Below, piece by piece: positions 16,451-24,676 of a stretch of 64,000 nt of DNA. How positions within the stretch are numbered: the first letter of the stretch is position 1; each line of letters starts with the position of its first letter. Position numbers and translations under genes: made by a program. The notes under the pieces were generated by a model. It ran no database searches. It worked only from the letters and a program-made list of their open reading frames with translations, and had not been told where the DNA came from. Source of the stretch: Anaerolineae bacterium. Lineage in GTDB: Bacteria; Chloroflexota; Anaerolineae; Anaerolineales; Villigracilaceae. The stretch lies in assembly GCA_018645405.1 (NCBI GenBank), contig JABGOQ010000085.1:1-64000 (forward strand), given 5' to 3'.

Positions 16451-16489
16451 GAATTTTGCACAGCATCACATAGATAGGGTAATTTAGTT

Positions 16490-16495
16490 TACAAT
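16490..16495 (+). promoter_or_regulatory. Candidate -10 box for leaderless rlmB
   Basis: TACAAT ends 6 bp before the ATG at 16502, so initiation would fall on or next to the start codon. No ribosome site is present. Confidence 0.4.
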
Positions 16496-16501
16496 ACCCG
16501 C

Positions 16502-17242
16502 ATGAAAGAATTTATTTACGGACGTAACCCGGTTTACGAAACGCTGCGCGCCAAACGGCGGCAGTTTTTTCAATTATTAGTCAGCGAGAACGCAAAAGAA
16601 CAAGGTCGTTTGGCTGAAATTATCCAAATGGCACGAGCACAAAAAGTCAAAGTGCTTCGTGCGCCACGCAATCGTATGGATAAAATCGCCCACAATAATC
16701 AGGGGATTGCCTTGGAAGTCAGCGACTATCCTTACCATAATGTTTTGGATATTGTGGACAAAGCGGAATCTCGTGAAGAACCGCTCTTTGTACTCATCCT
16801 CGACACTTTGCAAGACCCCCAAAATTTCGGTACGCTCTTGCGGACAGCTGAATCCGTTGGTGTACATGGGGTTATCATCCCATTAGCGCGGACGGCGCAA
16901 GTCAGTGCTGCGGTGGTGAACGCTTCATCTGGGGCGAGTGAACATTTATTGATCGCACAAGCGAATCTCGCACAGGCGATTCGGGAGCTGAAAGATGCCG
17001 GGGCGTGGATCATCGGTCTGGAGGGCAGCGAGCAAGCCCAAAGTCCAGGAGCGATCCGCCTGGATGGTGGGATTGGAATCGTCGTCGGCTCAGAGGGACA
17101 TGGCATGCGTCGCCTGACCCGCGAATCCTGTGATCTATTAATGAAGCTCCCAATGCAAGGCGAAATCGAGTCACTTAACGCAGCGGTAGCGGGGTCTGTC
17201 GCGTTGTATTTGGCTTATTTGGAAAGAGAAAAGAAAAAATAA
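16502..17242 (+). CDS. rlmB: 23S rRNA 2'-O-ribose methyltransferase, TrmH/SpoU family
   Basis: Predicted to methylate the ribose of G2251 (E. coli numbering) in 23S rRNA, with S-adenosylmethionine bound by a trefoil knot. The short N-terminal substrate-binding domain starts YGRNPVYETLRAKRR. The SpoU motifs follow: LDTLQDPQNFGTLLRTAESVGV (motif 1), IVVGSEGHGMRRL (motif 2) and MQGEIESLNAAVAGSVALY (motif 3). At 246 residues it has the RlmB length. The usual neighbour of rlmB in many bacteria is cysS, which is absent here. RlmB rather than TrmH specificity is inferred from the N-terminal domain. Confidence 0.9.
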   Translation: MKEFIYGRNPVYETLRAKRRQFFQLLVSENAKEQGRLAEIIQMARAQKVKVLRAPRNRMDKIAHNNQGIALEVSDYPYHNVLDIVDKAESREEPLFVLILDTLQDPQNFGTLLRTAESVGVHGVIIPLARTAQVSAAVVNASSGASEHLLIAQANLAQAIRELKDAGAWIIGLEGSEQAQSPGAIRLDGGIGIVVGSEGHGMRRLTRESCDLLMKLPMQGEIESLNAAVAGSVALYLAYLEREKKK

Positions 17243-17247
17243 AATTA

Positions 17248-17314
17248 ATCCTTATCCCAACGCTCTGCGTTGGGATTTTTTGAAAATCCCAACGCAGAGC
17301 GTTGCAAAAAGGAT
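17248..17314. repeat. 67-bp near-perfect palindrome before the GH1 gene
   Basis: ATCCTTATCCCAACGCTCTG and its near-complement (ending AGAGCGTTGCAAAAAGGAT) pair over about 32 bp each side of a TTTTTGA centre, and each arm also folds alone (CAACGCTCTGCGTTG). It could end rlmB transcription. The right arm ends 6 bp before the GH1 start and would mask its ribosome site (AGGATAGG at 17310-17317) when folded. Confidence 0.7.
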
Positions 17315-17320
17315 AGGAAA

Positions 17321-18655
17321 ATGGCAAAAGCAAAAATACAGTTTCCGCGCGGCTTTTTATGGGGGACGGCGACCGCTGCGCATCAGGTTGAAGGGCAAAA
17401 TACAAATAATAATTGGCACGCTTGGGAAGAAGCGGGGAAGACCGTCGATAAATCTGGTTTGGCTTGCGATTGGTGGGGCGGACGCTGGCGCGAAGATTTT
17501 GACCGCGCTGCTGAAACGGGGCAAAACGCGCATCGCCTTTCAGTGGAATGGAGCCGCATTCAGCCTGAGCGTGATCGCTGGGATGAGAGCGCGTTAGATC
17601 GTTATCGCGAAATGCTGCGCGGCTTACGTGACAGAAATATGACCGCGATGGTCACCTTGCACCATTTCACGAATCCGCTTTGGGTAGATGACCCTTCGAC
17701 AGACTCAAGGAGCGGCTGGGAAAATGATGAAACCCCACAGCTTTTTGCCGATTATGTACGCAAAACTGTTTCGGCTTTGAAGGAATATACGAATTTATGG
17801 GTGACGATTAACGAGCCAAATGTTTATGCTTATTCTGGCTATGTAGAGGGGGCCTTCCCACCGGGCAAACAGGATTTGAATATCGCTTTAAAGGTGATGG
17901 TTAATTTAGTACGTGGGCATGCGCTGGCGTATAAGGCAATTCATGAAGTACAGCGTGAAGCACGAGTGGGGATGGCACATCAATATCGTTCAATATATCC
18001 CCAAAAAACATATTCCCCCTTAGACAGATGGGTTGCGAAGGTGCAATCAAGCATCTTTAACGATCTTTTTCCGCGAGCAGCCACAGAAGGCAAGGTCAAA
18101 TTTCTATGGAAGAGTATCAAAGTCCCCGAAGCTGTGGGAACGCAGGATTTTCTGGGCGTAAATTATTACACCCGTGATTATGTCTCTTTTGATTTGCGGA
18201 TGGCTGGCGAGTTATTTGGAAGACGTTCCTTCCGTCAGGATGCCGACCTGAGCGAAACCGGATTTATCGCCAATGAGCCAGAAGGTTTCCATGAAGCGAT
18301 ACGCTGGGCAAATCGCTTTGGCAAAGACATTATCGTCACTGAAAATGGCGTAGAAGATGCGTCTGATGAGTTCCGCCCGCGTTATTTGGCGCAACATATT
18401 GAGCATTTATGGCGAGCGGTCAATTTTGGCTGGCGTGTGAAAGCCTATTTCCATTGGTCGCTGGTGGATAACTTCGAATGGGAGCGTGGCTGGACACAAC
18501 GCTTCGGTCTCTGGGAATTGGATATCGAAACGCAGAAACGCCGCAAACGCAAATCAGCAGATTTCTATGAAGAGATTTGCAAGACAAATAGCCTTTCTTC
18601 AGAGATGGTGAAGGAATATTGCCCAGAGGCCATGGAAAAGATTTTTCCGGACTGA
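17321..18655 (+). CDS. Glycoside hydrolase family 1 (beta-glucosidase-like)
   Basis: Retaining beta-glycosidase with the GH1 (beta/alpha)8 barrel, acting on beta-glucosides or beta-galactosides, probably in the cytoplasm since no signal peptide is present. The start FPRGFLWGTATAAHQVEG is the family N-terminal signature. The acid/base is E165 in TINEPN and the nucleophile is E341 in VTENG. The ATG at 17321 follows AGGATAGG, and 444 residues is normal. An upstream in-frame ATG at 17270 lies inside the palindrome and is rejected. Aglycone and sugar specificity cannot be read from sequence. No sugar transporter adjoins it. Confidence 0.93.
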   Translation: MAKAKIQFPRGFLWGTATAAHQVEGQNTNNNWHAWEEAGKTVDKSGLACDWWGGRWREDFDRAAETGQNAHRLSVEWSRIQPERDRWDESALDRYREMLRGLRDRNMTAMVTLHHFTNPLWVDDPSTDSRSGWENDETPQLFADYVRKTVSALKEYTNLWVTINEPNVYAYSGYVEGAFPPGKQDLNIALKVMVNLVRGHALAYKAIHEVQREARVGMAHQYRSIYPQKTYSPLDRWVAKVQSSIFNDLFPRAATEGKVKFLWKSIKVPEAVGTQDFLGVNYYTRDYVSFDLRMAGELFGRRSFRQDADLSETGFIANEPEGFHEAIRWANRFGKDIIVTENGVEDASDEFRPRYLAQHIEHLWRAVNFGWRVKAYFHWSLVDNFEWERGWTQRFGLWELDIETQKRRKRKSADFYEEICKTNSLSSEMVKEYCPEAMEKIFPD

Positions 18656-18706
18656 TTTTCTATAACATCAAAACATAATTTTGTTTATTCGTAAACGGAG
18701 ACAAAT

Positions 18707-19144
18707 ATGAAATTACTGCATACTGAGATACAAATTGAAGCCAGCCCTGAGACAGTGTGGTCTATTCTCATTGATTTTGAAAAATACCCTGAATGGAATC
18801 CCTTTATAATATCAATTAAAGGAAATCTTCAAGAAGGAAAAATGCTCGAAACGCTCATGTCACCACCAAATGGAAAAGAAATGACCTTCAAGCCCATTAT
18901 AAGAAGCGTTGTTGAAAACTCCGAATTCAGTTGGCTAGGTAGATTTTTATTCCCAGGCATATTCGATGGCGAGCATATTTTTACTTTATCCAAAAACGAA
19001 AATGGCTGTCTTCTCGTACAAAAGGAAAAATTCTCTGGTTTGCTTGTCCCATTCCTGTGGAAAAGTCTAGACCAAGACACGCGGGCCGGTTTTGAGCTAA
19101 TGAATCAGGCGTTAAAAGCTAGGGCTGAAAAAGGAAATTTATAA
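18707..19144 (+). CDS. SRPBCC-superfamily (START-like) protein
   Basis: Small protein of 145 residues with the helix-grip fold of the SRPBCC/polyketide cyclase group, which binds hydrophobic ligands. The opening EIQIEASPETVWSILIDFEK followed by YPEWNPFI is the typical first strand and helix of this family. No catalytic residues are defined. GGAGACAAAT precedes the ATG. It ends at a terminator shared with the convergent GNAT gene. Confidence 0.82.
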   Translation: MKLLHTEIQIEASPETVWSILIDFEKYPEWNPFIISIKGNLQEGKMLETLMSPPNGKEMTFKPIIRSVVENSEFSWLGRFLFPGIFDGEHIFTLSKNENGCLLVQKEKFSGLLVPFLWKSLDQDTRAGFELMNQALKARAEKGNL

Positions 19145-19177
19145 CAAATCATACTTGTTTCAAAAAAAATGCCCCAT

Positions 19178-19207
19178 AAAAATGCGCTCTTCCGAGCGCA
19201 TTTTTTT
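19178..19207. terminator. Bidirectional terminator between convergent genes
   Basis: AAAAATGCGCTC and GAGCGCATTTTTTT form a stem with a TTCC loop, with T-runs on both strands. It separates the SRPBCC gene from the convergent GNAT gene and overlaps the GNAT stop. Confidence 0.88.
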
Positions 19208-19730
19208 ATTTAAGTCGTTTCTCCATGCGAATATCTGTCCACATTTTACCTTGCCAATAGGTGAATTTTTCAATACGACCAATCTCTTGATACCCCATCT
19301 TTTTATACAATTTTATGGCGTTGGTATTGAATTCAAAAACGCCTAATTCAATCCGACTTAATCCCCGCGCTTTGATCTGATCTTCAAGATACTCCATTGC
19401 TTGCGTGCCGATGCCTTTTCCACGCGCGGAGGCTTCGCCGATATTGATCCCGATCCATGCACTGCTTAATTCCTTCAGATACAGTTGCTCCGGGTCGATC
19501 TGATAACTTATTTCACCGACCAATTCTCCATTTATATAGATCAGGTAAATTTGATTGTATTTAAGTCGTTTCAGCAAAGATACAACGGTGATTGCTTCCC
19601 TGGCTTCAAGTGCTTCCTTTGTAAAGTTAGGGCGAATAAAAGGAATCAACTCAGGGTCATTTCCCCATCTATTCATGGTCGCTGCAATCTCTGATGTTGG
19701 GGGAAGTAGTTCTGTGAAGGTAATATTCAT
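19206..19730 (-). CDS. GNAT-family N-acetyltransferase (RimJ/RimL-like)
   Basis: Predicted acetyl-CoA-dependent acetyltransferase of 174 residues. The acetyl-CoA loop is EASARGKGIGTQAM, followed by the strand and helix around LGVFEFNTNAIKLYKKMGYQEIG, a signature of the RimJ/RimL and ribosomal-protein acetylating branch. The substrate is unknown. It is a single gene convergent with the SRPBCC gene. Confidence 0.85.
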   Translation of the reverse strand: MNITFTELLPPTSEIAATMNRWGNDPELIPFIRPNFTKEALEAREAITVVSLLKRLKYNQIYLIYINGELVGEISYQIDPEQLYLKELSSAWIGINIGEASARGKGIGTQAMEYLEDQIKARGLSRIELGVFEFNTNAIKLYKKMGYQEIGRIEKFTYWQGKMWTDIRMEKRLK

Positions 19731-19828
19731 CTTATTTTCTCATTAGCCTAAGAAACCATTTAGCTTATTCTTTGACCCTATTATCATCTTCAAAGGCTTT
19801 CCCGTCCATATGATAAGGGATCAGATAG

Positions 19829-19903
19829 ATGTTGATTAAACGGAAGCAGGCTCAAATCTACGTGGGAATCGTATTCATCATCTTTCTCTTTTCTATCTTC
19901 TAA
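19829..19903 (+). CDS. Possible 24-residue membrane peptide
   Basis: A short frame starts MLIKRKQAQIY and continues into a 13-residue hydrophobic stretch, ending LFSIF, with AAGGGA upstream. A similar string (TTAAACGGAAGCAG here, TTTAACGGAAGCAA at about 22044) recurs before acs, so it may instead be part of a degenerate repeat. It lies in the otherwise empty 19731-19960 spacer. Confidence 0.25.
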   Translation: MLIKRKQAQIYVGIVFIIFLFSIF

Positions 19904-19960
19904 TGAGATCAATAATAGAAACTCCTGTAAGAAATTAGAATATCGCCATATCTATAAATT

Positions 19961-20539
19961 ATGAAAAAGATATGGAAACCCCTCATCCTAATTCTTGTTG
20001 TTGGTGTATTGGCTGGAATTTTCTATTTCCAGACCCAATCATCTACGGCCAATCAGGTGAATTCCACAGATGGGCTCGTAACAGGAACGTCTATCGGTGA
20101 AATCGCAACCGATTTTAGAGGCACTACGCTTGAAGGGGAAACCATCAGTCTGAGCGATTATCGCGGCAAGATCGTGATGATCAATGATTTTGCTACCTGG
20201 TGTGGACCCTGTCTGTTGGAAACGCCCCATCTTGTAGAACTCTATAATGCAAAAAAAGACGAGGTTGAAATCATTGCCTTGAATATGCAAGAAAAGGAAT
20301 CGGATGTGGCGGGGTATCAGGATGAATTCAACATCACTTATTCGCTCGTGATGGACCCAAATGGAGAATTGACCGAAGGCATCTATAGACCAATCGGCTT
20401 GCCAACCAGTTGGTTCATTGATCCCGAAGGTGTCGTGCGATATGTACATTCCGGGCCGCTGACTGCCCCGATGCTGGAGGAAGTGATTGCCGCTCTCAAT
20501 GAAGGGCGCGAGCCGGATGTCTTTTCGGTTTTGAATTAG
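19961..20539 (+). CDS. TlpA/ResA-like membrane-anchored thioredoxin
   Basis: Thiol-disulfide oxidoreductase of the TlpA/ResA/AhpC-TSA group. An N-terminal hydrophobic anchor (7-23) places the domain outside the cytoplasm. The active site is FATWCGPC (C81 and C84), with the cis-proline in GLPTSWFID. At 192 residues it has typical length. The DUF3179 selenoprotein gene begins 6 bp after its stop, so the two are almost certainly co-transcribed. The obvious hypothesis is that this thioredoxin reduces or oxidises the Sec/Cys pair of that lipoprotein. Confidence 0.9.
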   Translation: MKKIWKPLILILVVGVLAGIFYFQTQSSTANQVNSTDGLVTGTSIGEIATDFRGTTLEGETISLSDYRGKIVMINDFATWCGPCLLETPHLVELYNAKKDEVEIIALNMQEKESDVAGYQDEFNITYSLVMDPNGELTEGIYRPIGLPTSWFIDPEGVVRYVHSGPLTAPMLEEVIAALNEGREPDVFSVLN

Positions 20540-20545
20540 GTTCAG

Positions 20546-21631
20546 ATGAAGAAGAAAACGCTGCAAATCTCCACTTTTATCTTCTTTCTCTCTCTCGTTT
20601 TGGCTGCCTGCACAGCGAGAGTAGAAATACCTTCAAATGCCACTCACGCACCTGTGTTTGAATCAACGCCTTCACTTGCTCTTGATCCTATAGTCACAGA
20701 AACACCTGCACCGGGCAACGACGCTCCCATCCCCTTCCCGACAAATATACGTATTGAAGATAATATCGAATATCAAATTCCCTTTATGCTGGGATTCGAT
20801 GCCATTCGCCCTGTCTACGCCCCAATCTTTGCACCTGCAAATGTCGCCCCCCTATTGGATGATGAATTGGTGATGGGTCTTGTCATTGATGGGGAAGCGA
20901 AAGCCTATCCCGTTACTGTCTTGCGTTTTCGAGAGATGGTTAACGATGAAATTGCGGGGTGGCCTGTTTTGGTCTCGTGGTGACCGATTTGCTACACCGG
21001 TCTCGTGCACGACCGGAGAATTGATGGCGTGATCCACACCTTTGGGAACGCTGGGTCACTGGTGATGAATGCTATGACCTGGTATGACCATGAAACGGAA
21101 TCAATCTGGTCACAGCCTTGGGGACGAGCGATCGAGGGCGAATATAAAGGCGTGCAATTGAATTTGCTTCCCTTTCAACTGACGACTTGGGAACGTTGGA
21201 AAGAAGCCTACCCACATACACTCGTGATGATCAACGATCTCGATCGAATGTCAGAATCCCGTCGGCAGGGGTTTCAGGCAGATTTTGTGATCGGATTGGT
21301 CTTGGTGGAGGAATCGAAGGCTTATTATTACACTGATGTTGAGAAATTGGGTGTGGTCAATGATACGCTGGCAAATACCCCGATCATGGTCTGGGCTGCG
21401 GATGAGATTTATCAGGCTTATCTCCGTCAGATTGATGGGCAGACGCTCACCTTCAGCTTTAACGGAGAAGAGCTTATTGACAAGGAAACTGGTTCTCGTT
21501 GGGACCCAGCTCTGGGGCTGGCACTTAGCGGGCCATTGGAGGGGAAATCGCTCAAGCCTGTCCCCAGCTTAAGTTCCTATGATTGGGCATGGAAGGATTT
21601 TTATCCAGAATCGGATTTTTACAAGCCGTAG
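20546..21631 (+). CDS. DUF3179 lipoprotein with in-frame UGA (Sec146)
   Basis: The frame continues through a TGA at 20981-20983. The first part starts with a lipoprotein signal (Cys22 in LVLAAC), giving an outward-facing anchored protein. The second part holds most of the DUF3179 domain (VHDRRIDGVIHTFGNAGSLV and onward). DUF3179 proteins usually have a CPxC motif after a PVLVT/SW strand; here GWPVLVSW is followed by TGA and then PICYTG, so UGA replaces the first cysteine and gives Sec-Pro-Ile-Cys. A 6-bp stem CCGGUC/GACCGG with an 8-nt loop starts 14 nt after the UGA. Codon usage and reading frame are intact on both sides. I believe Sec versions of DUF3179 have been annotated in databases, but the function is undescribed. 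It follows a TlpA thioredoxin gene by 6 bp. Confidence 0.85.
20997..21016 (+). promoter_or_regulatory. Candidate bacterial SECIS hairpin (DUF3179 gene)
   Basis: Positions 14-33 after the UGA form a perfect 6-bp stem CCGGUC/GACCGG closed by UCGUGCAC. The loop begins 20 nt after the UGA and contains G at its third position. Distance and size suit a bacterial SECIS; pairing was done by eye. Confidence 0.5.
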
Positions 21632-21801
21632 AGCCTGAGTTATGGATAAAAAACTTGGATGCTAAGAGCTAAAAAATAACCACAGATTACACAGATGCAC
21701 ACGGATTTTTTTGTTCTTTTTCTGTGAAACCTGTCTTCAGCGTAGCGGCATCTGTAGCAAAAATCTAGCTACATGACAGTTTGTTAAAAAGAGCATCCGT
21801 T

Positions 21802-21908
21802 GGTTGAGTAGGCGGTGCTTTTCACCGTATCGAAACCAATATTTACCTGGAAAGTGCCTGTTTTGTGGTTTCGATACACCCCGAAAAAGCATTCGGAGTT
21901 ACTCAACC
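21802..21908. repeat. GGTTGAGTAG inverted repeat, copy 1
   Basis: The arms GGTTGAGTAGGCGGTGCTTT... and ...GCATTCGGAGTTACTCAACC pair, with inner GTATCGAAACC / GGTTTCGATAC arms. Total is 107 bp. A second copy with the same outer and inner arms is at 38899-39022. Confidence 0.8.
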
Positions 21909-22187
21909 ACCGTCAAAAACGAAAGTATTATGTAGCTAGGCAAATTTTAGAGTTCTGGCTTATCTGAAGCTGACGTTAAAAAAAGGGGATGATAAATACC
22001 TGAGGGTCAAAACAAGAAAAACGCTCGGGTATATAGATATTCGTTTAACGGAAGCAAGTCTAAATCAAGAGCGAAGCGAAGAGGGGATATTCAAGCACAG
22101 AAGATGTTGAAAAAACGGTATCGCGTAAAAGACCTCACACTCTCCCAATCTCCCAAAACTTTCTCTTCTTTATCGGGTTTTCTCCTG

Positions 22188-22193
22188 TATAAT
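22188..22193 (+). promoter_or_regulatory. Candidate -10 box upstream of acs
   Basis: TATAAT sits within TCCTGTATAATAG, a 13-bp string that occurs identically before nadK (38004). The acs ATG is 90 bp further on, leaving a leader. A -35 box is not obvious. Confidence 0.45.
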
Positions 22194-22283
22194 AGAGCAA
22201 CGTATGAAGTGCGATGCACTCTGCGTCCCCTGTAATTTTTCTACAAAAGAATATTTTTTCAACTCACGCCTGAGGAGGTTTGT

Positions 22284-24179
22284 ATGTCTGATAAAGAAAA
22301 ACTTGAAGGTGAAGTTTATTACCCTTCAGAAGAAGTTCTTAAGAATGCCAACGTGCCTGATTATGATACGTGGTATAAGCAATCTATTGATGACCCCGAA
22401 GGTTTTTGGGCAGATCGAGCGAATGAATTGGAGTGGTATAAAAAATGGGATAAGGTGCTAGACGATAGCAACGCGCCTTTTTTCAAATGGTTTGTAGGCG
22501 GCAAGACAAATATCGTGCATAATGCGATTGACCGCCATCTGACAAATTCGCATCGCAATAAATTGGCGTTGATTTGGGAGGGTGAGCCGGGCGATAAACG
22601 CACTTTCTCATACCATGCGCTAGACCGCGAAGTGAGCAAAATGTCAAATATCTTGAAGAGCATGGGCGTGGAGAAGGGCGATATTGTCACAATTTATATG
22701 CCCCGCATCCCCGAGCAGGTTTTTGCGATGCTGGCTTGTGCCAAGATCGGTGCGGCACATTCTGTAGTTTATGGTGGTTTCAGTGTGGAGGCACTCGCTT
22801 CACGCATCGAAGCCGCAAAAAGCCGTGTGCTGATTACGGCTGATGGGGCTTGGTTGCGCGGAAATATCATCAAGCTGAAAGATATTTCTGATGAAGCAAT
22901 GGCACGGCAAGCAACAATTGAGCATTGTATCGTTGTGAAGCGTACGGAAAATGATATATATATGGAACAGGGGCGCGATTATTGGTATCACGATCTCTTG
23001 GAATTACCGATTGCCAGCCCGAAATGTGAAACAGAGCAAATGGATGCAGAAGACTTGCTCTTTATTCTTTATACATCTGGCACAACTGGGCAGCCGAAGG
23101 GGATTGTCCACACGCATGGTGGTTATCAGGTTTATACCAATACCACGCTCAAATCTGTTTTTGATGTCAAAGATGATGACCGCTGGTGGTGTGCCGCTGA
23201 CCCGGGTTGGATTACGGGACACAGTTATATCGTCTACTCACCGCTGATTGCCGGCGTGACATCCTTTATGTACGAAGGTGCGCCGACTCACCCCTATCCC
23301 GATCGATGGTGGAAGATGGTCGAAAGATACGGAATTACGATTTTGTATACCGCGCCGACCGCGATCCGTGGCTTGATGCGCTTTGGAGACGCGTGGGCGC
23401 AGAAATACGATCTCTCCTCCCTGCGCTTATTGGGCAGCGTTGGCGAGCCCATCAACCCCGAAGCATGGAAGTGGTATTACGAAGTTATCGGAAATAGCAA
23501 ATGCCCGATCATGGACACCTGGTGGCAAACCGAAACAGGTGGATTTGTGATTACGCCCCTCCCCATCACACCGCTTAAACCCGGCTCTGGTACAAAGCCC
23601 TTCTTTGGGCACGAAGCGGATGTTGTCGATGACGACGGCAATCCCGTTGCAGCTGGCGAAGAGGGCTATCTCGTTTTGAAACGCCCGTGGCCGAGCATGT
23701 TGCGCACCATTTACGGTGATGATGAACGCTATAAAGAACAATATTGGGGAAAATTTGGCAATATGTACCAAACCGGAGATTCTGCCCGTAAAGATAAAGA
23801 CGGTTATATCTGGATTATCGGGCGGATGGATGACGTGCTCAAAGTCAGCGGTTATCGCCTAGGCACCGCCGAAGTTGAGAGCGCCATTACCTCGCACCCC
23901 AGCGCAACAGAATCGGCAGTTGTCGGGCTCCCGCATGATATTAAGGGCAACGCCATCCACGCTTATGTCATTTTGAGCGCAGGTCAAACGGGCAGTGATG
24001 AATTGGCCGCAACCTTGCGCGACCACGTTGGCAAAGAGTTGGGTCCCATCGCCAAACCAGAATCGATCACCTTTGTTGATAGCCTCCCCAAAACACGCAG
24101 TGGCAAAATTATGCGTCGTTTGTTGAAGGCACAAGCAATGGGTGAAGATGTCGGCGATACGAGTACGCTGGCGGATTAA
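22284..24179 (+). CDS. acs: Acetyl-CoA synthetase (AMP-forming)
   Basis: Cytoplasmic enzyme making acetyl-CoA from acetate, ATP and CoA through acetyl-AMP. The ANL-superfamily motifs are clear: YTSGTTGQPKGIVHTHGGY (P-loop-like), DTWWQTETGG, the hinge region around YQTGDSARKDKDGY, GRMDDVLKVSGYRLG, and the C-terminal acetylatable lysine in PKTRSGKIMRR. At 631 residues it has the Acs length, and WWCAADPGWITGHSY is typical of acetate rather than fatty-acid enzymes. GAGGAGG precedes the ATG. It is a single-gene unit closed by a strong terminator. Confidence 0.95.
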   Translation: MSDKEKLEGEVYYPSEEVLKNANVPDYDTWYKQSIDDPEGFWADRANELEWYKKWDKVLDDSNAPFFKWFVGGKTNIVHNAIDRHLTNSHRNKLALIWEGEPGDKRTFSYHALDREVSKMSNILKSMGVEKGDIVTIYMPRIPEQVFAMLACAKIGAAHSVVYGGFSVEALASRIEAAKSRVLITADGAWLRGNIIKLKDISDEAMARQATIEHCIVVKRTENDIYMEQGRDYWYHDLLELPIASPKCETEQMDAEDLLFILYTSGTTGQPKGIVHTHGGYQVYTNTTLKSVFDVKDDDRWWCAADPGWITGHSYIVYSPLIAGVTSFMYEGAPTHPYPDRWWKMVERYGITILYTAPTAIRGLMRFGDAWAQKYDLSSLRLLGSVGEPINPEAWKWYYEVIGNSKCPIMDTWWQTETGGFVITPLPITPLKPGSGTKPFFGHEADVVDDDGNPVAAGEEGYLVLKRPWPSMLRTIYGDDERYKEQYWGKFGNMYQTGDSARKDKDGYIWIIGRMDDVLKVSGYRLGTAEVESAITSHPSATESAVVGLPHDIKGNAIHAYVILSAGQTGSDELAATLRDHVGKELGPIAKPESITFVDSLPKTRSGKIMRRLLKAQAMGEDVGDTSTLAD

Positions 24180-24193
24180 TAGTTTCTCTAGGG

Positions 24194-24235
24194 TATAAAA
24201 AAACGGGACTTCTTGAGAAGTCCCGCTTTTTTATA
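24194..24235. terminator. Strong bidirectional terminator after acs
   Basis: AAAAAACGGGACTTCT and AGAAGTCCCGCTTTTTT form a perfect 12-bp stem with a TGAG-centred loop, with A- and T-runs on either side. Confidence 0.93.
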
Positions 24236-24261
24236 CTAAGTTTTTTTTGCTGAGCTGATGT

Positions 24262-24348
24262 CTACTTGCTTCGATCAGTTAGTGGGCTGAGCTTCCAGCG
24301 CCCATAAGCGATGAATCCGACAATAAGTGCCAGCACAAGATTAAACAT
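24262..24348 (-). CDS. Possible 28-residue membrane peptide
   Basis: A minus-strand ATG frame starts MFNLVLALIVGFIAYGRWKL and ends in a polar tail. One hydrophobic helix is followed by basic residues. Another short hydrophobic frame (24341-24400, starting MLGAIVWYLQ) overlaps its start. They lie downstream of the PAS-UbiA gene on the same strand. No good ribosome site was seen, so these could be remnants of a larger membrane protein. Confidence 0.25.
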   Translation of the reverse strand: MFNLVLALIVGFIAYGRWKLSPLTDRSK

Positions 24349-24676
24349 GATATTCTTGTGCCTCACCACTTTGAAGATACCAAACAATCGCTCCCAGCAT
24401 TGTTAAAACAAGCCCTAAGCCAGTCTCAGAATTTGTAGAACTTATAATAAAATATTCATTTCAAAACTCTTTTGTAATTACTCAGGCATGTCTTTGCTAG
24501 GCAGTTTTATTCCCGAAGCAATCTCGTTTTCAGCATAGGAGACTGCCACGTCGCAAAAGCATGCTCCTCGCAGAGACATCTCTGAAAGTGCTGAGTAGTT
24601 ACACTCCTTTTTTTATTTACCAATAATAAAATATTTGTGCCGATTCAAGCAACCAGAACTCAAGTTTGGTACCAAA

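Larger units (their letters stand above)
16190..16501. other. Intergenic region without genes
   Basis: This 312-bp spacer holds the terminator at 16218, an AT-rich segment, the family A repeat at 16355-16450 and the -10 box at 16490. An 81-codon open frame crosses it (16232-16477), but it runs through the repeat and has no ribosome site, so it is not called. Confidence 0.7.
21632..22283. other. Long intergenic region with repeats, before acs
   Basis: The 652-bp spacer contains no convincing gene. It holds a fragment of the ACCACAGATTACACAGAT repeat (21679-21696), the GGTTGAGTAG element at 21802-21908, a short inverted repeat (ATACCTGAG/CTCGGGTAT, 21996-22032), a segment resembling 19835-19860, and a TATAAT box at 22188. 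An AGTGCGATGCACT hairpin follows at 22208. Confidence 0.75.
24180..24676. other. Intergenic region after acs
   Basis: Apart from the terminator at 24194 and two tiny minus-strand hydrophobic frames (24262-24400), this 497-bp spacer shows no gene. The part from 24430 to 24660 has no feature I can support. Confidence 0.6.

Noticed and set aside
16232-16477. 81-codon frame in the spacer before rlmB
   Set aside because: It crosses a terminator and a family A repeat, and no ribosome site or homology was seen.
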